Shown: positions 50,487-61,600 of the stretch, one piece after another
Layout: each line of letters starts with the position of its first letter
Numbering within the stretch: the first letter of the stretch is position 1
NCBI GenBank assembly: GCA_026874595.1
Contig: CM049316.1
Coordinates: 25,197,839 to 25,261,838 of the forward strand
DNA: 64,000 bases
Reading direction: 5' to 3'
Source of the DNA: Sipunculus nudus
Taxonomy: Eukaryota > Annelida > Sipuncula > Golfingiida > Sipunculidae
The notes under the pieces: generated by a model
What the model saw: the letters and a program-made list of their open reading frames with translations, nothing else
Told to the model about the DNA's origin: nothing
The model's database searches: none
Translations under genes and position numbers: made by a program

Positions 50487-51508
50487 CCTCACGTCTTAAT
50501 ACCAATTATAAATATCAGTTGTACAAGATGACTAAATAAAATAAATATCATATTTGCTAGATCATACCTAATGAAATTTAGAATTATCAATAAACTATAC
50601 ATTAATTACTGCATATACAATAATGTATACTGAAATAAGTCCAGATCTGCAGATACCAGTGACAGGAATTTCATGATTGACAATTTAATAAAAAATAGAC
50701 TGATTGAAATTCCGAGAGGACGGGGAGTACTGGATTCGGGGGGGGGGGGATTACCCCTGCGTCGCCGCCCCCGATAAAGTGGGGCTTAAAAAAAGTTCGT
50801 CACTGTATATAGGTTACCCAATAATGGTCTGATAAAAATTATTTGTGATATAAAGAGGGATACGTGTAAAGCTGTCGGATAGTAAAATTGTATACTTCAT
50901 TATGGGGAAAGCACACAATGATCGCGCGAACAGGCAAGACACGAGAACAAACTCGAGCTTGTTTTATAGGCTGGCTCTACTAGAGCCCCTTACTGTCGGA
51001 TCCTCCAGAGTAATATATTATCGCTTAGTCTGTCTCACACAGTTTCATTTACATGACTTACGCCTGTACGTTGTCATGGACCACGGTGGCTTCCATTCCC
51101 GTATCACTAAGTAAAGTGATGGCGGCCTCGGCGTAATTCCCGGACACCATGATGTGCGCAGGCTCCCCTATCTGACTGGTCGATTTCCAGAAGTCCATCT
51201 GTTATGTCCAAATTCCCACTAGATACAACACGATCTTAAGATCATCGACATACAACAAAAACTTCTGTCCCCACTAGCAGGAAAGTTTAACAGAAAAAGT
51301 TACAACTACTACTGCTGCTACTACTACTAACAATAATATAATCAAAATGTAATTGGATAGCCGCAGGCGTACACCTCGTAGAGCGCACACTTAAATTTCA
51401 GACATCAAGAGAGTACAAAACAAGTTTATATTACACTTTCACTTCATAACATTTGGGTCTTTATCTGATATTATTCAAAAATGCACTTTGCTCTATATAA
51501 ACAGTTAA

Positions 51509-51574
<66 letters not shown>

Positions 51575-53577
51575 GTCTTTAAGGTAATCTTTTCCTCAAA
51601 CTGTGCCATACCCATATGGTGGTCTCCTCAGTCTCGTGCAGGAAGGTCACGTGGGCAGGGGTAGTGGGCGTGGCCTGAATCACCTTGTAACTGGAAAGAA
51701 AACATCGATGTATATGTCCAAAGTCAGATTTATATCAAGATGACATTCCGTCTGTCAACAGCAGTAGCACTTCCTTCTCAGGGAAAAGATAAACAGGAAA
51801 AATGACTTCTTTCGAATCTGTTTCAGATTTGAATATTTATATTCCTACATTCAGTGTGGAATGTCGGTTACATACATCCTCCAAAAAAACAACCTTGTCC
51901 CCAGATAAGTATACATACATATAGAGTGCAACTCACAGATATACATTTGGTTTCAACATTTTTGTTAGAGAAATTATTTGAAATATAATATAATTTGTGT
52001 TGTATATGATAATTAACCTATGAAATAAGTATTCGTTATAGCCCAGTGAAATGTTATGCATCATGTAAGGTTTTATGAGGCGTGTGTCATACATGGCAAT
52101 CGCAAGGCGAAGCCGACCGAATGCCATGATTGACACACGCCTCGTAAAACTTTGTAGCTTATCATCACTGATCAGTTTTTTATCAATAGACATGTAAAGT
52201 AAAAAACACTGCCGAGGTGTATTTTACATACTAGTATGCTTTCGATAAAAAAATTATTTTATTTATGATGGATATGACATGTTTTAATTGAGATATCATG
52301 ACGTTAACATCATTCAATACAAGTTGAATGTCAATAGTTTTCACAAAGGATCTCCCGGGGCTCTCGCACAGCGTATGATGTGCCATGATTTACCATAGGT
52401 TTTCATATGTAAGCTTTGATTAATCGGATGGAGTTACTATGCTTATCAATGTCCATCATTTTAAATGTCGCATGCAACTTGACTTCCATGACTATTTGGG
52501 GTGATGTGAGTAGATTTGAAGGAACAGTTAGAACAAAGGAAAATACGCCACGTGTTTGACAAATCATGAATAATCAAACTAACAAGAAATAAAATAATAG
52601 AATGTTTAATTAAACACATTTATTCTCAAGGGTTGAAAATATAAGTATAAATGTATTACCTATATAAAACATATACATAATAAAATACAGTAATATGATA
52701 AATATGTCAAAATGTTTAATAAATCATGATAAATTAACTTAAAAAACATGACATCGTATACAAATTAAAGATGAGAATGTTATGAAATTTATATACCATG
52801 TGGATAAGTAGTAAAAACTTTAAGATCTACCTTTATTTTAGGCCTACCTGTATCTTTGTTAATACATAGGTGCAAAGCAGTAAAGTATCGTTATATTAAG
52901 GTAACAGCTCGCAAAATCCCCTTGAATAAATATCAGCCCAAAGTTATCAAAATTATTATTAGATCCATTAAGAATATATCATTTTAAACCTGGTGTCGTG
53001 TTCCTTCTGATGATTTATGTACTTATGAAATTAAAATTAATTTTCATATTAAAGAGTACATAATTTTTATCAACTTACAGCAGCAAACCACTTTTTACAT
53101 GACACATCTCAATATCTTACAAGGCTTCTTTCATGCTTAAAAATAGAAAAAAAAATCCGATCAAAATAAAAAAGAATAAGTAGGAAAGAAACATGATACC
53201 AGAAAAAAGAACGGTTTTGCGATAGTGTCATGTAATTTGGTATTAGCCAATTAAAACTGGTTTCCTTCTACTGGTTGCTAAAAATTGATTTGCAATGAAA
53301 AAAAATTTCAAAATTGTTAAAATTTTATATAAAAATTAATAGGAATTTAAGAAATATGTATTACTTAAGAAAGTGCTCTGTACCAGGTTTAAAGGGGTAT
53401 GTACTTAATGGGGTCAAATATGCATTTAAAACAGCTTTTGGATTGATTTTTAATTTACGGGATTTACCTTTATCTGGATGCAACCTTTAAAAATATTACT
53501 CACCCCGTGTAATCCTTGGCGGCCTGGCAGAGGACGGCCAGAGCGGCCAAGACGAGAACTTTACAGAACACCTCCAT
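37940..53577 (-). CDS. Zinc carboxypeptidase gene 2 (M14A, CPB-like zymogen), 11 exons, 425 aa
   Basis: Exons in transcript order: 53577-53504, 51690-51612, 51198-51062, 49814-49718, 47307-47206, 46419-46321, 45511-45401, 42532-42442, 41573-41371, 39698-39614, 38139-37940. All junctions are GT-AG. Exon lengths and intron phases equal those of gene 1, and the proteins are about 85% identical by eye count. The signal peptide ([20 protein letters not shown]), propeptide and catalytic residues are kept (zinc ligands in GIHSREW and AVHSYGQ, Arg238, Asn255/Arg256, Glu383), as is pocket Asp367. Position 360 is Gly instead of the gate Tyr. The gene converges on gene 1 across 11.1 kb. The start follows a TATA-like TATTTATA by only ~35 nt, and a CAG lies just before CACAAC-ATG, so a 5'-UTR intron is possible. 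Confidence 0.95.
38549..39369 (-). repeat. Possible solo LTR in intron 10 of gene 2
   Basis: Begins near TGTGCTAGG and ends near CTCGTCACA, with an AATAAA-like signal near 39240 and a 76-bp-period internal duplication (38656 and 38732, both AGATGGTTCGGGTCTGTT). TG/CA ends, a signal and length fit an LTR, but no target duplication was found and boundaries and strand are guesses. Confidence 0.3.
41090..41365. repeat. Intronic duplicate next to exon 9 of gene 2, copy 1
   Basis: Shares TATTTTGTAAGCxxACGCxTG, CGTCCCAC-GTG and GAGACCTCTGGCxGAAGG-like text, in order, with 44090-44340. It abuts exon 9 on its splice-donor side; the second copy stops before exon sequence. Confidence 0.6.
42591..43679. 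mobile_element. pogo-type MITE split by a hAT element
   Basis: The left end CATTGAAAC (after TA at 42589-42590) is resumed at 43504 as ATTGAAACCTCAAAATTACG. The right end is CGAGGTTTTACTG followed by TA. Removing the hAT element and one target copy restores a ~177-bp pogo MITE like that at 27078-27250. Confidence 0.8.
42600..43503. mobile_element. hAT-type non-autonomous transposon with 8-bp target duplication
   Basis: Ends TAGTGGTGGGCCGATCATCG and (reverse complement) TAGTGGTGGGAGTCGGTTCC, plus a subterminal CGATCATCG motif. ATTGAAAC occurs directly on both sides (42592-42599 and 43504-43511), the 8-bp duplication expected for hAT. No transposase frame. Its left end lies 68 bp from exon 8 of gene 2. 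Confidence 0.9.
44090..44340. repeat. Intronic duplicate, copy 2 (intron 7 of gene 2)
   Basis: Diverged copy of 41090-41365 in the same orientation, without exon 9. Confidence 0.6.
45905..46045 (-). mobile_element. tRNA-derived SINE-like repeat, intron 6 of gene 2
   Basis: Minus-strand text GTGGTTTAGGGACAAAGCAC, a decayed B box (GGATTTAAAATCTC) and TTAATGGGAAG match the SINE at 23905-24062. Confidence 0.6.
46660..47015. repeat. Interspersed repeat with (C)n(CA)n tail, copy 2
   Basis: Counterpart of 14000-14335, in intron 5 of gene 2, same window orientation and therefore opposite to the host gene when compared with copy 1. Independent insertion of one repeat family. Confidence 0.7.
47391..47724 (-). 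CDS. Tentative ~110-codon open frame in intron 4 of gene 2
   Basis: A frame open for about 110 codons ends in a stop at 47391, with a possible start at 47648 (85 aa). The product is basic and rich in Ser, Lys, Arg and Thr (for example [12 protein letters not shown]-like composition, then [12 protein letters not shown]). GC content is clearly higher than in surrounding introns. It lies about 84 bp upstream of exon 5 on the same strand. It could be a retrocopy, a nested gene exon or an unannotated cassette exon. I recognise no domain, and no matching splice sites keep the carboxypeptidase frame. Confidence 0.3.
48512..49470. mobile_element. pogo-like non-autonomous transposon, 959 bp, intron 4 of gene 2
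   Basis: The left end CAATGGAATGCCTGTATTAT and the right end (reverse complement CAGTACAACGCCTGCTAACG) are both flanked by TA. Repeated GTGGCCGTAAT-like words occur near both ends. No transposase frame. Confidence 0.65.
49549..49612. repeat. (TA)n microsatellite
   Basis: Interrupted run in gene 2 intron 4, about 105 bp from exon 4. Confidence 0.95.
50252..50340. mobile_element. pogo-type transposon end, partner not identified
   Basis: CAGTGAAACCTCTGTAATTT after TA at 50250-50251 resembles the other pogo ends in the window. The opposite end is not clear; a (TA)n array (50401-50484) lies inside or beside it. Confidence 0.4.
50401..50484. repeat. (TA)n microsatellite
   Basis: Longest uninterrupted run in the window, in gene 2 intron 3. 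It can extrude as a cruciform. Confidence 0.95.
51511..51573. repeat. (TA)n microsatellite
   Basis: In the 413-bp intron 2 of gene 2, only ~40 bp from exon 2. Confidence 0.95.
52070..52150. repeat. 31-bp-arm hairpin in intron 1 of gene 2
   Basis: Arms 52070-52100 and 52120-52150 pair at 27 of 31 positions around a 19-nt loop. Core GAGGCGTGTGTCA. See findings. Confidence 0.8.
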
Positions 53578-53609
53578 GTTGTGCTGTGACGACAAGTTAA
53601 ATAACCTCA

Positions 53610-54574
53610 GATATAAATATGAAGAATAAACATGATAGGTGCGCCCATACTAGGTCGTGGCAAAGAATATTATCAGATAACGGTGCGAGGACGTCTTCAT
53701 TATTTATGACGACACTGATATAGCTTTTAGGGTTAAGCGCGCATATTTTAGAGTAAAACACATGTTAAAACATCAGAGATAAATGCATGCATAGTTATGG
53801 CTGAAATGATCCAACAATTTTTCATGCAAACGCTTGCGTCTTTTAGAATAAGTGGTATTTAAGTAATGATTTTACTTGGAAGCAAGTGCATTTATTGATG
53901 AATAAAACGTAAATAACATTTTAGGGAAATGTATGTGAAAGAATAAATAATATTTCAATAATACCTAGGTATATGCATTCATGTCATTTGGTTTACATTT
54001 TATTTGTGTCTAAACGGAAAGCGTGAAGCTGTTTATGCTTGTGGGCCGGAAGAGAGTCGGACGAGGAAAACGATTCACGCTGTCAGTGTTTGGTGTATGC
54101 GTGAACCAAAACAGCTGTTTCTAAAAACATGGTCTCAGTCAAACTATTAATATCCTTCTTCAGATAGGAACAAGCACATATATACGCACACCTACATGTA
54201 TGCATGCATGGAAACAGGGATACAGAATGTTTTCCTATAAGTGTCACCACATTTCGCCAGACGTCACTAGCAGTCGAATTTGGGAAATCATTTCTGAACC
54301 AACTTTTATCAAATAATAATACTGTGCACGAAACAAAATCTTTATCACTTCATCAATGTGGACTCCCCCCGAAAATCATATTGAATTACATTAAATATTT
54401 TTGTATCTTGCATCTTGAGAAAAACTACACAGACGGGGGATAAGGTAAAGATATAACCTTCATCCGACCGCCCTTGTCAAAATAGACGAGTCTGATTTTT
54501 TACGTTACTCATCAAGGCATCCGTTGATCACTGACAAACTTTTGTTCAGAAACATACATATTAACCTACAATGT

Positions 54575-54628
<54 letters not shown>

Positions 54629-54877
54629 GTACATAATTTAATCAATATATGGGTATACATAAAAGGACAAAACAAGAACAAATGCAAATTGTGGGTTGTA
54701 TTGATTAATACGCGTGTTTGGATTAATTTTTGGTTTTCGTGTTTTTGGAAACATTTGTCTCAATATTTCTGATTATATATCCCCATTTTGCTCTGTCTGT
54801 CTCCCTCTCAATATGTATGTATATATATATATATATTTATATATTTATACACATTTATATATTGATATATATGTGTA

Positions 54878-54924
<47 letters not shown>

Positions 54925-55265
54925 ATACTTGAAATACATGTTTCGTATATAAATACAATAATGGAATCTTAAAGCGTATATGAGGCGTTCAGTATCACGT
55001 ATATTCCTGTGAATTTGTTCGTGTAACATAATATATTAATGATCTTAGAACAGTTAATTCGCATATTTTTAGGCACATTTGATTAACCGAGTTACGTGTG
55101 ACCTCTCACGAGTTATACCTGTTGCGGTCACCTGAGCTAATAAAGGTTGGTTCTTGGCTCAGGGTTAATCAGTGTTAGCTCAGTGTTGGCTGTGCACACT
55201 GGTTTCTTCCCACAGATAGGATATTCGTCGTCAGGATGTCTGTGGATCGACCAAAACGCTCAAGT
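53610..55265. other. Upstream of gene 2, intergenic
   Basis: A TATA-like TATTTATA (minus strand, about 53611-53620) lies ~35 nt from the gene 2 start codon. Two (TA)n arrays (54577-54626, 54818-54922). No other gene seen. Confidence 0.45.
54577..54922. repeat. Two (TA)n arrays
   Basis: Runs at 54577-54626 and 54818-54922, the second interrupted by TTTATA and TGTATA variants. Confidence 0.9.
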
Positions 55266-55267
55266 TC

Positions 55268-55440
55268 TCATACATTAACTTGCCCTTTTCCGGCGTACAC
55301 TTGATATTGAGTATCCAAACTTCCTGATATGGGGTACTGTTTTTCTTCTGAACTTCCCACTGACAGATTTTTGAGACACTCGAGGTTGATTTTAACCAGC
55401 TCTTCATCCGGGATAGTACTCAATAACATGAGGTACGCCG
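55268..55440 (-). CDS. Isolated exon-like open frame, unassigned
   Basis: On the minus strand a strong acceptor (TTTCCTGCAG) ends at 55441. It is followed by an open frame AYLMLLSTIPDEELVKINLE, then CLKNLSVGSSEEKQYP and on to a stop at 55268. The composition looks coding, but there is no second exon or start nearby, so it may be a dead exon or chance. Confidence 0.25.
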
Positions 55441-55969
55441 CTGCAGGAAAGAAGTAGGTCACATCAGGTAATTTTGTACAGCTTTAAGATATTCGCACAA
55501 GTCTCTGTTTTGTCTCTGAACAATATTACGTGGACCTATTAAACTTCGGGGTCATGTTACATGCCCAGCAGTGATCCAACCGATTTCGTGCCTTTTATTA
55601 TATGTCTAACTTACCCTTTGTTCACGTAATATTGTCAAAAACTCTGAACGGATTTCGGTGAAATGTATAAGAGAAAGGCGAAGGGTAAATTTCTCTACTC
55701 TATTAATCTTCGAGTTAAGTGAGGGTCGGTTGACGTTGATCACTGTTTGGTCCTGATTTCATCACTTTCCGTTGGAACCCCCCCCCCCCCCCCCCACGAT
55801 GGCAAACATCTGGTTAGTAGGGTATCGCCTACAGTTTTTATATAAGGTATTTAAGTGGTATAGCCGTGTGAGTCTGTAATAGAAGCGTAGGTAAAGATAA
55901 AGAATGACGCCTTTTAGATAGACTAACTTTTTTTATTAACTTGTTAAATTCAATCTTTATCTTTAACTG

Positions 55970-55975
<6 letters not shown>

Positions 55976-56031
<56 letters not shown>
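55976..56031. repeat. (TA)n microsatellite
   Basis: Pure run in the intergenic region. Confidence 0.95.
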
Positions 56032-56033
<2 letters not shown>

Positions 56034-56390
56034 CTCGGACATATGACCTATATTGAAATCAATGCATGATACTGATCCTTACGGTGAATTGTATGTGTAT
56101 AAACAATGATATGTACAATGCATCTTACGCTCTTTACACGGCACTTTACCTATAGGCCTACTACCTATATCGTAAGTGATGTTTGTTTTGACCTCGTATC
56201 CTGAATCGCTACACCAGAGGGCAGCATTGTATTATGGTCCAATCAGATGAGACCCTGTGCTGGAAGACAAAACGGTTTACAAGCTAAGCGAGGAATACAC
56301 GGAACTAATGTTGTTTATTTCGTTTTGAGTGACAGCCCATCGTCCAGCCCACTGTTTGAACAGGCCACAGGCTCATCTTCCAACCATGCT

Positions 56391-56620
56391 CCGGGATGAT
56401 CCGTGTTGCTATCCGTGAAAGCGTGAAAGCCCCATTACGAAATAGCGCTGCAGTCCCCGGAACACCACGGATTTAAGTCCGGGATGGTCGTGTTGTTATC
56501 CGTGAATGTCTGAAAGCCAAATAAAAAAAAATCGCGCCGTCTGTCCCGGTACACCACGGATCATAGTCCGGGATGATCCGTGTTCCAATCCGTGAATGTG
56601 TGAAGGCTATACGCTAACAT
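56391..56620. repeat. 88-bp tandem repeat, about 2.6 copies
   Basis: Units begin CCGGGATGATCCGTGTTxxxATCCGTGAA at 56391, 56479 and 56568 and contain CACCACGGAT, so CCACGGAT and ATCCGTG are inverted within each unit. Confidence 0.8.
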
Positions 56621-58068
56621 AGTCGTAATGTCATAATCGAATCGGTCGATGATGCGAGAACGTAGAGGGAGCGATTAAATTTCAACTATTTTTTTTTTAC
56701 TAAGAGTAACCACTAGAGTGCACTTGAAGCGCAGCTGTGAGTGGAGCCATGATGCCTGTCGAGTGTTTTTTAAATGGCATTTGGTTGGCTGCCAGACTAC
56801 GGCCCACCACCTAGTGTCTAAATGTATCATAAACGGTCAAACTAGGCAGCGGGAAAATCAGTAGATTGTTTAGAAGCGCAAGTTTCCGCTGCCTCAGGAG
56901 CGTAAATGCATCTACTTAAAACCCAGATGTCAATACCTGGATTTGCTTTACAATAGGTCCAGTCAGGTATCTTTGGTTCGAACATGGACAAATTGAAATA
57001 ATGTCTACATATTGGTTATCTCAATTTAGAGAGACGTCGAAAGAACCTTTTTAAATTTTGCAATGCTACACTGAGTGGAACATACTGGAAATTAAATTAA
57101 ATTTTTATTTGATTTAAAATTTGATTTTAGAAAGTGTTTTAAAAGTAAACATATTAGCATATTCGTAATTTTGAAGCTTTAATCGGTTGGTATACCTTAC
57201 ATATTTATGTGCCTTTTCAAATTAATGTTCCTACCTGCACATCCAGGTATTGGTTTGTTATGTAAATCATATTTTTTTTTATTTGAAAAAAATGTTACTT
57301 TTTTTAATGTTGTGCTCTGTGGGTAACTATTTTGGATTGTCCCCCTCACATTTTCTCTGCAAAAAATGCCATTCCTGTATCACTTTCAGTATGATAGAAT
57401 CATTGCAGTTTAATGTTTACTGTCAATACGCTTTTGGTGCTGCTATGGCTATGTTGCAGTCATCACCTCTCTCCCGGTAACCATTCTATAATCAGGTTAA
57501 TGGTGCGAAGACTTGAAAACCATAATCACTACATACCACAGTGGTGAGCTAGTGCTGTACCCTTCCAGCATGGCTGATAGTCATACATGGTGTATATCAA
57601 GAGACGCTATTTTTTACTTTCTTTTGGGTAAATAAATATCTGTCTTCTACGATATGAAAATGAGCACCAAGTAGAGTTCATACATCCGCCGAGCCAAACA
57701 AAATGCAGGGTCTATCACCATCAATGGGTTCTTCCCCGGCCTATGTTCCACACTTTCCTGAAAGCTTTGTCAATAAAGACTTAGCACATTTTGTTTAATT
57801 GTTACACAGACAAACAAACATAGAGGGAAAGATAACCTCCTTGGCGATGATAATCATCTTGTGAAGATGAAAGCGATAAAGTCTGTTGCCAAACAGCCAA
57901 CCAAAACAAGGTTAATCTGATACTGGGTAAATTCTTAACATTAATCTTAATTTGACCTCCTGACCGAATGAAGCAACAAAGTTGCATGACAAGTGTCAGG
58001 AAAGAATAACCATGATTATTCTGTCCAAAAAATTAAAAACCAAGCAATAAGTCAATTATGAATTATTT

Positions 58069-58074
58069 TTTATT
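58069..58074 (-). terminator. Polyadenylation signal of the 12-Cys gene
   Basis: AATAAA on the minus strand, 40 nt downstream of the stop codon. Confidence 0.6.
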
Positions 58075-58113
58075 TAAAGGATCGTTTCATCTTCGTTAGT
58101 GTAGCCACGGGCT

Positions 58114-58562
58114 TTACATTCTGCTCATGATCTCTGAAATAAAATAAAACACACAAGATGCAAAATGTTAATAATCCGACAAAATCTTTTTTTTTCTATT
58201 ATGCAGTAGGATTTTCCATATTTACACTTGAAAGTAAATTCAAGTATTCTAACTTACACCGGAAACAAAATCTAGGGTATTGCAGAACCTAGCAGCACAC
58301 CTATAATGTCAATATGATCCTTTGGACATCTGGAATTTAGTGTGTATTCCAAAATGGCAGCCCAAATGATCGGTTACGAGAAACTGGGTTAAGCGGAACA
58401 ACGCTTTTTTTGGACCACACCGCAATCTTCAGATTATAGTAGAACTTTGATAACTATAATAGGGGTTGCAATCGGACGAGAAAAAGAAACTATTGTGATT
58501 ACAATATTACAATGTAACCTTTCATATATTAATCACATGTATTACAGCATACCCTATTCATG

Positions 58563-58614
<52 letters not shown>

Positions 58615-61600
58615 CAATACAATATACTATATAAAACGAATAATTCCCCGATAATTTCACATGATGACGTACCACACATGACGTCATGGCGGCTAGCCTC
58701 GTCACTGATATCTTCAAGACGCTGCTTCATGCCCTCGTAGAAATCAACAACGACCTGGTCACAGCGGGGCATCAAACCAGACTCGAAGCACTGCTCAAAG
58801 GCGGCCAGCTTGGGGCTAAAAATGGGAAAAATCCGCCATGTCTTGCAAATAAGCATCCGATATAAGTAGAACATCAGTGGCATTTTGCCTACCGGTAACA
58901 ACAATAGGATCATATACAATGTATATGTAACTTGTACTATCAGTGCATATTTAACACATTTCAATATAATGTTCAATATAACGTGATGAAATGTATTATA
59001 ATGAAAAATATAATGTAAATCAAATGTACACGATAACCCAAATGTTTATTGATTACAAGATTCAATTTTGTAGTTACCACTGTAATTAGTTTCGTAAATA
59101 TTAACACATGTTAGGTAAATATTGCATAGAATTATCCACATAATTGAAAAAATCATTTCAATAATAACAAGATTATACACTTTAGCATTGAACACTTAAA
59201 CACGAAATCAATATTTTGTTTATAAAGATACGCAAGAACATGACGAACATGCTTTCTTACTTACCTGCACTCATCGTCACCCTTAACGGTCTTCAGGAAG
59301 TCTTGGGGACAGATGCCCTGCTGCATGGAGCAGAAAGCCTTCTTTTTCATGACGTCAGCAAAACACTGCTCGTGTTCACCTGCATATGAAGTACCAGTGT
59401 GTAATATTATTAAACCGGAAGACCACACAACAAAATCATATGATGTGAGACTGCTTATTGTGACACGCTTGTACAAGATCTTACCTGGACGAATTTACAA
59501 GATACAGATAACATCCAACCGTTGTTTTTAACTGTAAGTGGTTTATCTGCTATATCAAAAAAGGCCATCTCCTTGAGCAGTTTCGAGAAATAAACCTGTC
59601 AGGGTTCGATAAGGTATAAGCCGTGACAACACGACTTAGTAGGTATTTATATAGGGCTGGTAAACTGGCAGCCAGGAGGTTTGTCGTAGACTCTCGATGG
59701 TCAGAGGGCCCAAAAGGGGCTAGATAAGGGATGCGACATGAACGAACTCCAAGAATAGCGTCCAGTCAGGAATTTGTCTGCCGAGAGAGCTTGGCGGCAA
59801 GGGAACGCGTATCAGCAAAGTTAAGAGGGGGATAACGCTTTTTTATATCACGCCGAAATATTCATAATGTAGAAGGATACCAAGTGAAACTAGTTTTAAC
59901 GAATCTAAGACTTTTTGGTCTGCCTCAACGACGGAGTTCGTTAATTCAACAACGAATTATGCACTTTATAAAGATTAATCATTATGCACTTGAACATATT
60001 ATATATTACTCGGTGAAGTTTATTAAAGACAAGGCACAAACGTTCTTTAGCCCTTATATAAAAGAATACAGTATGATAAGAGACATAATTACCTTTGACA
60101 CAGAACTCGTAGAACTTCTTCATCATGGCGTGCATAAAGATCTTCTTCTGGACGGGGTCACAGTCCTTCATCAGTGCAGCGACGTGCTTGCCAGCCTCTA
60201 AACAAGTGGGTTATAAACGTGATTTCAAGATAACCCTATATACATAATGTGATGGTTATCGCAGTGTGTATTTGCAACTATGTGTATGCGTTTCCAGGTG
60301 AACTGGAGAATAGTCGAAAAAGATATTTAAAAAAATCTAATCTGATTATATAAAATTCGTAAATTAAGAAAGTTGATTTACTGGCATTTAATAAAAAAAA
60401 CTTGGATGCCTGTCATTTGAATCAGGATGTATTATTTTCTGATTGACGAAAATTTAAGTTCTTTCTAAGATACAGTTTAATTTGGAAGTAGTCCTCACCG
60501 ATATGAGCCTGGACGTTGAAGCAAAGATCCTTGGGGTTGAAGCTCTCATCTTCGATCATTTTTTCCATCAGGCTCTCAGGGGGAGAAAGGTTGATCCAGT
60601 TGCCCTTGCTGCACTTGAACTTCATCTGAAATAAATTTTGTTGATTCATTTAATTTTTTTCTTTATCTTCTTTAATTTTATTTCAAGTTTACATGTCACC
60701 TGTGGTGTTATATAGCTTTAATAACGAATTGTTATATTAAACGTGTTAAAAAAGCTTAATTACTTCCGTTGATTAGAAGGGCCCACTCGATGCAGTGGTT
60801 AACATTTTAAAACTCATCCCGCTGACAAAGCTATCGAGCTTGCTCTTGCTGTGGCGCAACGACTAGACCTGGTACTGTCACCTCGCGAAAAATCATATAA
60901 CTAATTTACGGCTCTCTGACCGACTCATTTCATCCACTGGTAAAGTCTAGTTGTTGTGGGACGGACAGCGCCACACATTACAGCCTCGCTGAACTAAGGT
61001 CTTTTTTAGTAATGTCAACAGTTTCTGGTGTTTTTCCCAGAAATTTACCCCAAACCAACATGGTTCACTCAGTCATTGCTTTTGAATGTGCGCTTCCAGT
61101 TTGCTACTTTCTAGTAATATCATGAATTAACCGGGCTTATTATGAATAGGGTCCCCGTTATCTTCAGCCTGATAGCCATTCAGTGAGAGGTTCACCAGTA
61201 TAACCTTTAGAATACCCACCCCTCGGTTACGAGGGTTTGCCCGAGTGACCAGTACCTCTTATCATAATTGACTTGTCTAGAAGGGAATTCAGCCAGGCGG
61301 CGCAGTTCCCCGTCAGGAGTGTTCTCTCATGGTCACCATGTAAGCAGTTAAAATGCAATACATGTGCCCGCTGGCTGAAACGATTGCGACGATTCGCGTA
61401 TGGACAGTGGCTTATTGACCATAACATGGGGCCAGAGAAATGCTGCGTCTGTCATCTCAACAGAGGGGCTGCTGGACCTGTGGTTACAAAATCGTTGCGA
61501 TAGGTTCTACAATGCATTTACATTTTGGCCCATCAACAATCATGTCCAGCAGAGGTATTTCATAACACATGAGGTCAGTCCATGTATGGACTACCTGAAT

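Larger units (their letters stand above)
55441..58068. other. Intergenic between gene 2 and the 12-Cys gene
   Basis: Contains a poly-C tract (55777-55795), a (TA)n array (55976-56031), an 88-bp tandem repeat (56391-56620) and otherwise unassigned text. No exon recognised. Confidence 0.5.

Noticed and set aside
50142-50492. Open frames of Tyr-Ile repeats
   Set aside because: They are translations of (TA)n arrays; the same applies near 20052-20492, 28715-28930, 54505-55029 and 58447-58976.
56391-56620. CRISPR array
   Set aside because: Direct repeats are contiguous 88-bp units without unique spacers, in a eukaryotic genome.
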